This document shows, piece after piece, positions 1 through 6,377 of a DNA stretch of 36,076 nt. The position numbers and the translations under genes are program-made. The number at the start of each line of letters is the position of its first letter. The first letter of the stretch is position 1. This DNA is from Chitinibacter sp. GC72 (lineage in GTDB: Bacteria; Pseudomonadota; Gammaproteobacteria; Burkholderiales; Chitinibacteraceae). Below the pieces are notes generated by a model. That model did not search any database and had not been told where the DNA came from. It worked only from the letters and a program-made list of their open reading frames with translations. The stretch covers positions 1 to 36,076 of the forward strand of contig NZ_VIRW01000027.1 of assembly GCF_009760905.1 (NCBI RefSeq), in the 5' to 3' direction.

Positions 1-127
1 CGACGAGCTCTACTGGGTGTTGATTGAAGTGGGAGTATAGCGTCCATGTGTCCACCTAAGTTTATCGTGGACACGATCATCTCAAGGAGCAATACGGCTA
101 TTCAATGTGGGCCAGCTGGATGCTTAC
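1..127 (-). repeat. 127-bp direct repeat, copy 1 (window edge)
   Basis: These bases are identical to 483-609, with the match ending exactly at 127/609 (next base g versus t). The copy contains the IS left terminus, the hairpin before tnpA and the first 15 codons of a tnpA that leaves the window (minus strand, start codon at 45-47). Because it touches the window edge, its true left extent is unknown. Confidence 0.9.
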
Positions 128-134
128 GAATCAT
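102..134 (-). pseudogene. tnpB stub of IS66-type element
   Basis: The start codon at 132-134 overlaps the tnpA stop in an ATGA arrangement, as usual between tnpA and tnpB of IS66 elements, and opens with Met-Ile-Arg. After two codons plus one base the reading frame enters the second copy of the IS left end and stops at 102-104, leaving a ten-residue remnant. It cannot make a functional TnpB. The junction at 127/128 is either a real truncation by tandem insertion or an assembly join. Confidence 0.6.
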
Positions 135-529
135 CGCAACAAAGCCTGAATTAAAGCCAGACAGGCCTGCGCCTGATCGGCGGGCCATTCAATGCTTAAA
201 TCGCGTTGACCTTGGTGAAAGTGCAAACGAATGGGTGCAAATGCTGGAGTTGGCGTATCAGCGATTTGGATCGGCATGAAGGTCAATGCTGGTGAGGCTG
301 GAGATACGTCATGAGAATTCGTTAACGACGAAGACTCTGGATCTGTACTGCGGCGCGCATCGGCCAACCATTTATGTACGATGTTATCGTTGAGGTCATA
401 TTGGCGCGCGATGACTGCGACTGAAACACCGGGTTGGTGACAAGCTGCCAGCACAGCGGCCTTAAACTCGGGGCTGTGCTTGCGACGAGCTCTACTGGGT
501 GTTGATTGAAGTGGGAGTATAGCGTCCAT
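131..529 (-). CDS. tnpA: IS66-family accessory protein TnpA
   Basis: A 132-residue protein with the helix-turn-helix expected of IS66 TnpA: a basic RRKHSPEFKAAVLAAC stretch, then SVAVIARQYDLNDNIVHKW as the recognition helix region. The C-terminal half is less structured. IS66 elements need TnpA, TnpB and the DDE transposase TnpC together; only TnpA is complete here. The start at 527-529 is chosen because it gives the usual short N-terminus and lies just after the perfect inverted repeat; an upstream start at 574 would add 15 residues translated from the IS end. Downstream, the stop overlaps the tnpB start. The family is fairly secure, but the copy is probably inactive by itself because the element is broken at 128. 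Confidence 0.75.
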   Translation of the reverse strand: MDAILPLQSTPSRARRKHSPEFKAAVLAACHQPGVSVAVIARQYDLNDNIVHKWLADARRSTDPESSSLTNSHDVSPASPALTFMPIQIADTPTPAFAPIRLHFHQGQRDLSIEWPADQAQACLALIQALLR

Positions 530-609
530 GTGTCCACCTAAGTTTATCGTGGACACGATCATCTCAAGGAGCAATACGGCTATTCAATGTGGGCCAGCTG
601 GATGCTTAC
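483..609 (-). repeat. 127-bp direct repeat, copy 2
   Basis: Second copy of the repeat at 1-127, same orientation, offset 482 bp. It contains the IS left terminus (GTAAGCATCC at 609 going down), a perfect 8-bp inverted repeat GTGTCCAC/GTGGACAC (530-537 and 549-556) directly before the tnpA start, and the first codons of tnpA. The hairpin would cover the translation start region, a common way IS elements limit transposase synthesis; that role is inference. Confidence 0.9.
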
Positions 610-616
610 TGAGGAA

Positions 617-1144
617 TTAGCGGCGCCCGCCACCCCGGTTGGGCCAATGCGCAAAGCGCCAATCCTGATACGATTTGGCATCGACAAAGCCGGGGGTGTC
701 TTCGGGGAAATTGGCGTTCTTGAGCGGCTTTAAAACCGATTTGCTGGCTACACCGACAAACCCGCCACCGGGCGCACCAATATATTGCCAGTCATCACCT
801 GTAATCGGGTCTTTGTAGGCTTTGCGCAAATAGCGTTTGGGAAAAGCGACTCTCGGGTCTTGCACCAGATCTTGCAGCGTTTTGGGGTAGGCGGTTTGCG
901 GATTGTCGCCAATATTGTTTTCATTGTAGCGTTTGACCGCCATTTTGATTTCAGCGCCCATGCGCAGCAACTCTTCTTCCTTGGCGCGCTGAATGCGGTT
1001 CTGCCATGCTTCGCCGACCTGACCCAGATAAATACTCATCACCAGCACCATCATCAAGGCCCACATGTAGGCAAAGCCTTGTTGCGTGCGCTTGAGTCGG
1101 CTTTGGCTTGCCGGTTGCTTACCAGGTATTGTAAAGCGTGCCAT
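617..1144 (-). CDS. Minor pseudopilin lacking the conserved Glu5 (type II secretion-like)
   Basis: Last gene of the secretion operon, 175 residues. After a 23-residue basic leader comes Q-G followed by FAYMWALMMVLVMSIYL, a prepilin-type hydrophobic helix. The usual Glu at position 5 of the mature protein is replaced by Trp, as in GspK/PilX-type tip subunits that lack Glu5. The soluble part contains KRYNENN, a DPITGDDWQYIG stretch resembling other pseudopilins of this locus, and a basic Arg/Gly tail. The start at 1142-1144 overlaps the upstream gene by 26 bp, matching the style of the operon; a start six codons earlier is possible. Inference: an initiation or tip subunit of the pseudopilus. 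IS66 DNA begins 7 bp after the stop codon, but the protein end itself looks intact. Confidence 0.7.
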   Translation of the reverse strand: MARFTIPGKQPASQSRLKRTQQGFAYMWALMMVLVMSIYLGQVGEAWQNRIQRAKEEELLRMGAEIKMAVKRYNENNIGDNPQTAYPKTLQDLVQDPRVAFPKRYLRKAYKDPITGDDWQYIGAPGGGFVGVASKSVLKPLKNANFPEDTPGFVDAKSYQDWRFAHWPNRGGGRR

Positions 1145-1511
1145 CTTTAGCCGTTGCATCAGAGCCGCTACGGATGTCGTAAACGCCAGGCGAGCCTTCG
1201 GCGTTGATAATGACCCAGCTGTCACGGCGGTTGGTGATTGGATCAAGCGGGACTTCACGCAGGTATTTACGCTCGACCATTTCATCCAGGCTATTTGGAT
1301 AGCGGCCAGTATCGGCAAAAAACTTGTCGATCCCTTCACGGACGGCAACCAGATTGTGTTTAAGCACGGTTTCCTGTGCCCGATCGGTTTGCTGGAAATA
1401 GCGAGGGACCACCAAAGTGAGTAGGCTGGCCATAATCGCCAGCACCACCAGTAGTTCAATTAGGGTGAAACCAAATCGACGGGACTTACCAATCACGGTA
1501 GCTAACACCAT
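1119..1511 (-). CDS. Type II secretion-like minor pseudopilin
   Basis: A 130-residue prepilin-like protein: basic leader MVLATVIGKSRRFG, then FTLIELLVVLAIMASLL with the Phe1 and Glu5 recognised by prepilin peptidase and pilin assembly. The globular part has DTGRYPNSLDEMV and VPLDPITNRRDSW, motifs shared with GspG-type pseudopilins, although the protein is shorter than GspG. Its ATG overlaps the end of the preceding pseudopilin gene by 26 bp and its own end overlaps the next one, so the three minor pseudopilins are probably translationally coupled. Role by family: an inner-membrane subunit cleaved by a GspO/PilD peptidase and built into a short periplasmic pseudopilus. The exact letter (H, I or J) cannot be assigned by eye. 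Confidence 0.8.
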   Translation of the reverse strand: MVLATVIGKSRRFGFTLIELLVVLAIMASLLTLVVPRYFQQTDRAQETVLKHNLVAVREGIDKFFADTGRYPNSLDEMVERKYLREVPLDPITNRRDSWVIINAEGSPGVYDIRSGSDATAKDGTLYNTW

Positions 1512-1959
1512 TTAATCCAATATTGCGGGATAAAGAATAGACATCATACACGTCACGACCTTCGGCAGGGGCTTCTGGCGGGCTGGCATAGCTGCGCAGG
1601 CCCCAGGTTTGTGCATTGCTCTTGCTAGGGCAATCACAAAATGGGTCACGCGGCATACGGCGCAGGAAGTAAATCTTGCGCCCGCCCGGATCTTTCAGAT
1701 CTTTACTGCCCTCGACCAGAATATCCAGCGTAGGTGGATAGCCTGAATCTTCCAGTGATTTACTGATTTTGCCTGCATCACTGGCCAGCTTGTATTGATC
1801 AATGGCGCTGCGGATTTGCCAGAGCGAGCGGCGCAGCTCTTCTTCCCGGTTCCGGGTCGAAGCGACTTGCGACAATGGTAAAGCCACTGTCGCAAGTACA
1901 GCCAGAATGGTCAGCGTGACCATCAGCTCAATCAGGGTAAAGCCGCGTTGCAATTTCAC
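1486..1959 (-). CDS. Type II secretion-like pseudopilin
   Basis: A 157-residue pseudopilin with a very short leader MKLQRG and the prepilin motif FTLIELMVTLTILAVLATVALP, Glu5 present. After the helix come RREEELRRSLWQIRSAIDQYKL, a typical alpha-1C region, and MPRDPFCDCP, where the two cysteines could form a disulfide in the periplasm. The C-terminus YDVYSLSRNIGLNGVSYRDW resembles the end of GspG-like proteins. It starts with GTG, 3 bp after the secretin stop codon. It is probably a second GspG-like or minor pseudopilin. Prepilin peptidase is not encoded in the window, so processing must rely on a gene elsewhere. Confidence 0.8.
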   Translation of the reverse strand: MKLQRGFTLIELMVTLTILAVLATVALPLSQVASTRNREEELRRSLWQIRSAIDQYKLASDAGKISKSLEDSGYPPTLDILVEGSKDLKDPGGRKIYFLRRMPRDPFCDCPSKSNAQTWGLRSYASPPEAPAEGRDVYDVYSLSRNIGLNGVSYRDW

Positions 1960-1962
1960 CGC

Positions 1963-3951
1963 TTAGCGTCCTCGTGATCCACGCGTAAAAGGCTGCGTGG
2001 GCTGACTGCTATTGCCATCTGTTGGCGCCTGGGGCTGGGGAGCCGCAGGTTGAACTTCTGGCGCTGGAGCAGGGGCAGGTGGAATATAGGTGCCAGCTTG
2101 TCCACCCTGATTATTAATATTGAACGTCGACGATGGACGTAAACGCAATGGATCGGTACTGATCATACCTTCTGTGCCGCTGTCAAAGCTGGTGATATGC
2201 GATGACGGTAGTGGCAGCGAGCGGACAACGCGTGGCGTGATCAGCAGAATAATCTCGGACTTGTTGTTTTCGGTTTTTTTGGTGCCAAAAATACGATCCA
2301 GCACTGGCAAGCTGCTCAGGAAAGGCAGGCCCTGACCGCTATCGGTTTCGGTGCGTGATAGCAAGCCGGCCAGTATCTGGGTTTCGCCATCGCGTGCCGT
2401 CATATTGGTTTCGGCGCGGCGAGTACCGATCTGATAGGCGATCAGCCCCGTTTTGCTCGTAATCGAACGCACGATGTTGGAAACTTCAAGATTGACCTTG
2501 ACGCTGATTTCATTATCCACCGTCATTACCGGTTCGACATTGAGCGTTAAACCGACATCCTGGTAGTTGACACTTTCACTACTCACGCCATTGGAGGTGG
2601 TTGTCGTCACAACAGGTACCCGGTCACCAATCAGGATTTTGGCTTTGTCGCGATTTTTTACGCGAATTTTCGGATTGGCCAATACATTAGTGTTGCCTTT
2701 TGATTGCAGCAGATTGGCAGTAACTGTTGGCGCGCCCAGATTAACCAGGATGTCGCTTTTGTTGATATTACTGATTTGATCCAGCGTGATTTGTCCGGCC
2801 ACTTTAGTGGGCGTTGTTGTGGTTTTGCTGCCGTCAGTGTTGGTTACTGTAACCGGTGTGCTACCGATGGTATTGCCATAGACAGTACCACTGACACTGC
2901 CTGGATAGAGTATACCCAGATCCAGTACATCACTATTGCTGACCTCGAGGATTTCCACATCCATCAGCACTTCAGACTGCGGCAAGTCCTGCGCGGCAAT
3001 CAGACGCTCGGCCACGGCGATGGCATCCGGCGTATCGCGCATCACCAGCATCGACAATCGCTCGTCAATATAAACGTCGCGGGTTTTGACCATCTGTTTG
3101 ATCATGGCCAGAACCTGTTTCGGGTCGGCATTGGACAAATAGAATGTCCGCATCACCATGTCTTTGTAATCACGATCTTTATCCGGGCGACGCGGATAAA
3201 TCAGGATGGTGTTGTCGTTAAGGATTTTTTTGTCGAGCTGATTGGTTGCCAAAATTAGATTGATGACGTCTTCCACTGTGGTATCACGGGCGTAAATCGT
3301 CGTTTTCAGATTTGGCGGAATATCCTTGTCAAAAATGAAATTGACTTTGCCAATCCTGGAGATGATGTCAAAGACACTCATCATACTCTGATCGCGAAAC
3401 TGCAAAGAAATCGGGCTTTTCAGTGCTTGAGCCAAAGCTGGGCGCAGACTAACCTCACGTGACTTGCGATTTTCGATTTCATTTTTAATCGTTTGTGCTT
3501 GCACATTGCGCGGATTATCCAGCAAAACTTGGCTGACAATTCCGAGGACTTCATCAGGCTTACTATCCTTGTTCTCACGCGCATACCGCAAAATGGAATC
3601 GTGACGTATCCCGATTTCAATATAACGAATCCCTTCCTGCGCGCGGATATTGTTGCTGTCCCACTGTAAAACCTGCTGGTAGCTGCTCATGGCCAGCGCA
3701 GTATTGCCTTGTTGACGAGCCTGATCGCCTTGCGCCAGCAAGTTCAGAACGAACTTGTAAACGTTGTTTTGATAAGCCCCGCGCAGCTTCAGATCATTGG
3801 GCGAGCTGGCAAGCTGCGCTTTCAATGTTTTGAGTGCTGCTTCCGGGTTGCCCGCATCGAGCTGATTTTCTGCTTCATAGCGTGCCATGTCTGCTGCACA
3901 GCCGCCCAGAAAGGCCAGAGAAATAATTGAGGTCATTAACGCACGTTTCAC
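1963..3951 (-). CDS. Secretin (GspD/MshL/PilQ-like outer-membrane channel), lipoprotein
   Basis: A 662-residue secretin. The N-terminus MKRALMTSIISLAFLGGC is a lipoprotein signal with Cys18 as lipidation site. Residues 25-160 look like TPR-type helices (repeated AxxxL and GNxxxA patterns), unusual for classical GspD. Residues 180-250 form a secretin/STN-like domain, 260-345 an N1-type KH domain (VMRTFYLSNADPKQVLAMI), and 395-580 the beta-barrel secretin core with VPVV, the VGLTLNVEP stretch and the closing SEIILLITPRVV. The tail after 600 is rich in Pro and Gln. Family role: a multimeric gate through which folded proteins or a pilus leave the cell. The TPR-plus-secretin design and the position after PilM/N/O/P-like genes are closer to MSHA-type systems than to canonical gspD. 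The stop codon lies 3 bp before the next gene. Confidence 0.85.
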   Translation of the reverse strand: MKRALMTSIISLAFLGGCAADMARYEAENQLDAGNPEAALKTLKAQLASSPNDLKLRGAYQNNVYKFVLNLLAQGDQARQQGNTALAMSSYQQVLQWDSNNIRAQEGIRYIEIGIRHDSILRYARENKDSKPDEVLGIVSQVLLDNPRNVQAQTIKNEIENRKSREVSLRPALAQALKSPISLQFRDQSMMSVFDIISRIGKVNFIFDKDIPPNLKTTIYARDTTVEDVINLILATNQLDKKILNDNTILIYPRRPDKDRDYKDMVMRTFYLSNADPKQVLAMIKQMVKTRDVYIDERLSMLVMRDTPDAIAVAERLIAAQDLPQSEVLMDVEILEVSNSDVLDLGILYPGSVSGTVYGNTIGSTPVTVTNTDGSKTTTTPTKVAGQITLDQISNINKSDILVNLGAPTVTANLLQSKGNTNVLANPKIRVKNRDKAKILIGDRVPVVTTTTSNGVSSESVNYQDVGLTLNVEPVMTVDNEISVKVNLEVSNIVRSITSKTGLIAYQIGTRRAETNMTARDGETQILAGLLSRTETDSGQGLPFLSSLPVLDRIFGTKKTENNKSEIILLITPRVVRSLPLPSSHITSFDSGTEGMISTDPLRLRPSSTFNINNQGGQAGTYIPPAPAPAPEVQPAAPQPQAPTDGNSSQPTQPFTRGSRGR

Positions 3952-4493
3952 GGCGTTCCTCCTGTCGGCAGCGACTGCTGCTGATTAAGTGGTAAATAGG
4001 TAATCGTCAGAACATCACGGCTTAGTTTATCTAGCCGATAGACCCCCATAAAGGAGTCTCCTGGCTGGATGCGGCCCAGAGTGTCGCAACGCGAACAAAA
4101 AACCAGAGATTGGCCTTGACCTTCCAGTACATAGTAATCGCTGACTTTGTCGTGCCAGGTTGATGTGATTTGTAATGGAAATGGCGGCGCCACGGGTATC
4201 GGCGTCGGGGTCGGTTTTGGAACCGCAGTCGGTTTTGGCGGCGGCGGAGCCCAGTTTTGTTTTGGAAATAAATCGGAAAGGCTCATGGCTTCGCTGGCAC
4301 TGCTTGCAATGCTGCTAGCTGTACTCGCTGCCGATGCGACCAAGTTGGGCTTGATCGCACTGGCGATACTGCGCGGCGCAGGTCTGGCGGTCGACTCCAG
4401 CTCGGCCTCATGCTGCGAATCGCTCCAGAATGTATAAGCCGTTAAAGCCAGTGTGCCCCCCAGCACAAACTGCATAGGACGGGATAGCATCAA
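3948..4493 (-). CDS. PilP/GspC-like periplasmic linker protein
   Basis: A 181-residue protein: short cytoplasmic start, one membrane helix (about residues 7-22), an Ala/Ser-rich stretch, a long Pro-rich region (about 80-105, PPPPKPTAVPKPTPTPIP) spanning the periplasm, and a small folded C-terminal domain with SDYYVLEGQGQSLVF and two cysteines in CSRC. GspC in type II secretion and PilP or MshK in pilus systems share this plan and dock the inner-membrane platform to the secretin. The gene overlaps its upstream neighbour and the secretin gene by 4 bp each, which fits that role. Sequence identity to a specific family is not obvious; the call rests on architecture and position. Confidence 0.6.
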   Translation of the reverse strand: MMLSRPMQFVLGGTLALTAYTFWSDSQHEAELESTARPAPRSIASAIKPNLVASAASTASSIASSASEAMSLSDLFPKQNWAPPPPKPTAVPKPTPTPIPVAPPFPLQITSTWHDKVSDYYVLEGQGQSLVFCSRCDTLGRIQPGDSFMGVYRLDKLSRDVLTITYLPLNQQQSLPTGGTP

Positions 4494-5014
4494 CGTACCT
4501 CCGTCAGATATGAGAGCTGGATTTGGATGGACAATTGTTCGTCGCCAATCGACTGGCGTTGCATATTGATTGCTTCGATTCGCACACCCGGGATCTGTTC
4601 CATGGCTGCTGTAAAGCGGCGGAATTGAATGTACCGTGCCGTTGCCGGGAACTGCATGCTAAAGCGTTTGAGCTTGCCATCGGCTTCTACTTGCGATTTG
4701 TAATCGACCTGATTGATGTCAACCTGATTTTTTTGCGCAACTTCGTTCAGTCGGCGCAAAAAGAAAGTGAAGGTATCGGCCTGATTGAGCTTGGGTAACT
4801 CTGCCGCGACGCTGCTGGCTTCAACGGGCGTGCGTAAGGAGCGGAATTTTCGCTCTAGCTCGACTTCACGCTCTGCCAGATCCCGTTCGTACGGTTTCAG
4901 ATCCTGCGTATACAGCAACAAGGCAAAACCGAGTAAACCCAAACCAGCCAGACCCAGCACCCCTGCGTACTTGGGAATCAGCCGCAGGTAGTAGAGCATT
5001 TGCGATTTTTTCAT
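4490..5014 (-). CDS. PilO/GspM/MshJ-like inner-membrane platform protein
   Basis: A 174-residue protein with one N-terminal membrane helix (about residues 17-35, AGVLGLAGLGLLGFALLLY), then a coiled coil (YERDLAEREVELERKFRSL) and a C-terminal ferredoxin-like domain (RFSMQFPATARYIQFRRFTAAMEQIPGV), the usual plan of PilO and GspM. In the family this protein pairs with a PilN/GspL partner to connect the ATPase ring with the periplasmic part of the machine. The start codon overlaps the preceding gene by 4 bp (ATGA), and the following gene overlaps in the same way. PilO-like is preferred over GspM because PilM-like and PilN-like genes are separate upstream genes instead of one fused GspL. Confidence 0.7.
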   Translation of the reverse strand: MKKSQMLYYLRLIPKYAGVLGLAGLGLLGFALLLYTQDLKPYERDLAEREVELERKFRSLRTPVEASSVAAELPKLNQADTFTFFLRRLNEVAQKNQVDINQVDYKSQVEADGKLKRFSMQFPATARYIQFRRFTAAMEQIPGVRIEAINMQRQSIGDEQLSIQIQLSYLTEVR

Positions 5015-5589
5015 CGTGCAGCTCCTGTTGATACGCTAGTGATTGCCGAGGCTTTGGTCTCGCTTGGGCGGTCATCGCGCCAGAAAATCTCAATCGATGC
5101 GACAGCAGGTTTGAACGGATCGCCAACCTTGCTTGAATTGCGCGCTAAAGAGACTTGTTTGACTGCTGGGTGCTGATTAAGCCGATCCACAAAGAGCAGA
5201 ACATCATTCAGAGTTTTGGCTTCCAGTTCCAGCTTGATATCTCGTTCCAGATTGGCCACTTCCAGCCGGGTCAGCGCTATTTCTGGTAGCCAGACTTCTT
5301 CCAGTATGGCAATCCCGGCTTCTGGGTTGAATGTTTGCGACAGCACAATCTTACCCACTTTTTCCGATACTGGAGAGGCCTGTTGCGCTGCAAGGCGCTT
5401 GCTTTCCAGCTGTTTGATCCGCAAGGCGACTTCGTCTTCGCGAATCTCGATTTGTGTCTTGTTTTCCTTGGCAACATCCAGCTGGGTCATCACCCACAGT
5501 ACCGCAACAATGCCAATTACAGTGAGGAGCAAACCAAGCCAAGGGACTACGCTGGGGTTGCGGTTAAAATCAAGTTGCAAGGTTTTCAT
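5011..5589 (-). CDS. PilN-like inner-membrane assembly protein
   Basis: A 192-residue protein opening MKTLQLDFNRNP, similar to the conserved start of PilN proteins that binds PilM. It has one membrane helix (about residues 16-35, WLGLLLTVIGIVAVLWVM), a coiled coil (KENKTQIEIREDEVALRIKQ) and a periplasmic alpha/beta domain. The ATG at 5587-5589 overlaps the TGA of the upstream PilM-like gene, giving a 4-bp overlap; a longer frame from 5637 would start inside that gene and is rejected. Family role: heterodimer with the PilO-like protein encoded next and anchor for the cytoplasmic PilM-like protein. Assignment is from architecture, the N-terminal motif and gene order. Confidence 0.7.
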   Translation of the reverse strand: MKTLQLDFNRNPSVVPWLGLLLTVIGIVAVLWVMTQLDVAKENKTQIEIREDEVALRIKQLESKRLAAQQASPVSEKVGKIVLSQTFNPEAGIAILEEVWLPEIALTRLEVANLERDIKLELEAKTLNDVLLFVDRLNQHPAVKQVSLARNSSKVGDPFKPAVASIEIFWRDDRPSETKASAITSVSTGAAR

Positions 5590-6377
5590 GCGTGAACCTC
5601 GCCAGCGATAAACTGCGGATGTGCCGCACCTAGCCATTCAAAATCAAAATCTGCAGCCTTGATACTCGATAGCGCCAGATCGGACGAAGTCAGATAAATA
5701 TGTTCCGGCAAAAATTGACCGGATAACACCGCCGCTTCGCGAACAATGGCTGACAATGAGCCTGCCATTTCGGCGTTGTCGATCTGGATTGGCAGTGCAA
5801 TCACACCTTGCCACGCATTTTCACGGTAAAAACCGACAATGGCATGCGATGTTTCCACCACCATCAGCGCGTGTTCGCGATCTTTCATCGCGCGGCGATG
5901 CTGATTGGATGCGGTAGTAAATAGTGGTTCAACTTCGGCCAGTTTGAGCTTGCTGGCGCGGCAGAGCTCGACGATGGTCTGATATAGGCCTTCTTCAATC
6001 GCTGCGGCAACGCGTGGTTTGCCATAGGCGCCCGCTGAGACACGAATCCGCCAGTTTTCAGCGCTGACGCCATACTGCTGAGCCAGAATAATGCGGGCAT
6101 AATTTTCCCAGTCCGCATCTTTATTGAGCGAGTCCTGCCATGGCAGACACGCGTAACGCACCCAGGGCGAGCCAAAAATCAGTTTGATCTGATCCAGCCC
6201 CAGCTTGCCGCGCGGCGTATTGCTCAGCAAATCCTGCAGTCGTGATACCAGCACATCCGGTGATGGATCAATTGTGCCACGGCGACGGCTGAGTACTTCC
6301 CCTGACAGGGACAGGCTGCTTAGCCGGACGCGTTGCTTGCCAAAGCAGGCGTGATGTTTAATCAACAAAGGTGACAC
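5586..6377 (-). CDS. PilM/MshI/GspL-cytoplasmic-like assembly protein
   Basis: About 263 residues, no clear membrane helix, and an actin-like (PilM/GspL N-domain) feel: early strand LIFGSPWVRYACLPWQ, middle VAAAIEEGLYQTIVELC followed by LAEVEPLF, and late strand ALMVVETSHAIVGFYREN. PilM and the cytoplasmic part of GspL recruit the secretion ATPase to the membrane. The start is uncertain. A GTG at 6375-6377 has AGGA about eight bases upstream and overlaps gspE by 20 bp, so it is preferred; a GTG at 6407 and a TTG at 6365 are alternatives. The conserved PilN-binding and nucleotide-binding residues could not be verified by eye, so the family is inferred partly from its place directly before a PilN-like gene. 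Confidence 0.6.
   Translation of the reverse strand: MSPLLIKHHACFGKQRVRLSSLSLSGEVLSRRRGTIDPSPDVLVSRLQDLLSNTPRGKLGLDQIKLIFGSPWVRYACLPWQDSLNKDADWENYARIILAQQYGVSAENWRIRVSAGAYGKPRVAAAIEEGLYQTIVELCRASKLKLAEVEPLFTTASNQHRRAMKDREHALMVVETSHAIVGFYRENAWQGVIALPIQIDNAEMAGSLSAIVREAAVLSGQFLPEHIYLTSSDLALSSIKAADFDFEWLGAAHPQFIAGEVHA

Larger units (their letters stand above)
1..609 (-). mobile_element. IS66-family insertion sequence, left end, partly duplicated and incomplete
   Basis: Read on the minus strand, the element begins at 609 with GTAAGCATCC; a GTAA start is typical of IS66-family termini. It runs through a TnpA gene into the start of tnpB at 134. At 127 the sequence restarts with the same GTAAGCATCC end and continues off the left edge, so the window holds one truncated copy (128-609) followed in tandem by the start of another (1-127). 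No right terminal repeat, complete tnpB or tnpC is visible, and no 8-bp target duplication can be checked because the far end is outside. The left terminus lies 7 bp beyond the stop codon of the last pseudopilin gene, so the insertion sits immediately at the end of the secretion operon. Confidence 0.75.

Noticed and set aside
785-1424. Overlapping plus-strand frames opposite the minor pseudopilin genes
   Set aside because: They are shadows of well-supported minus-strand pseudopilins; their translations lack recognisable domains and ribosome sites.
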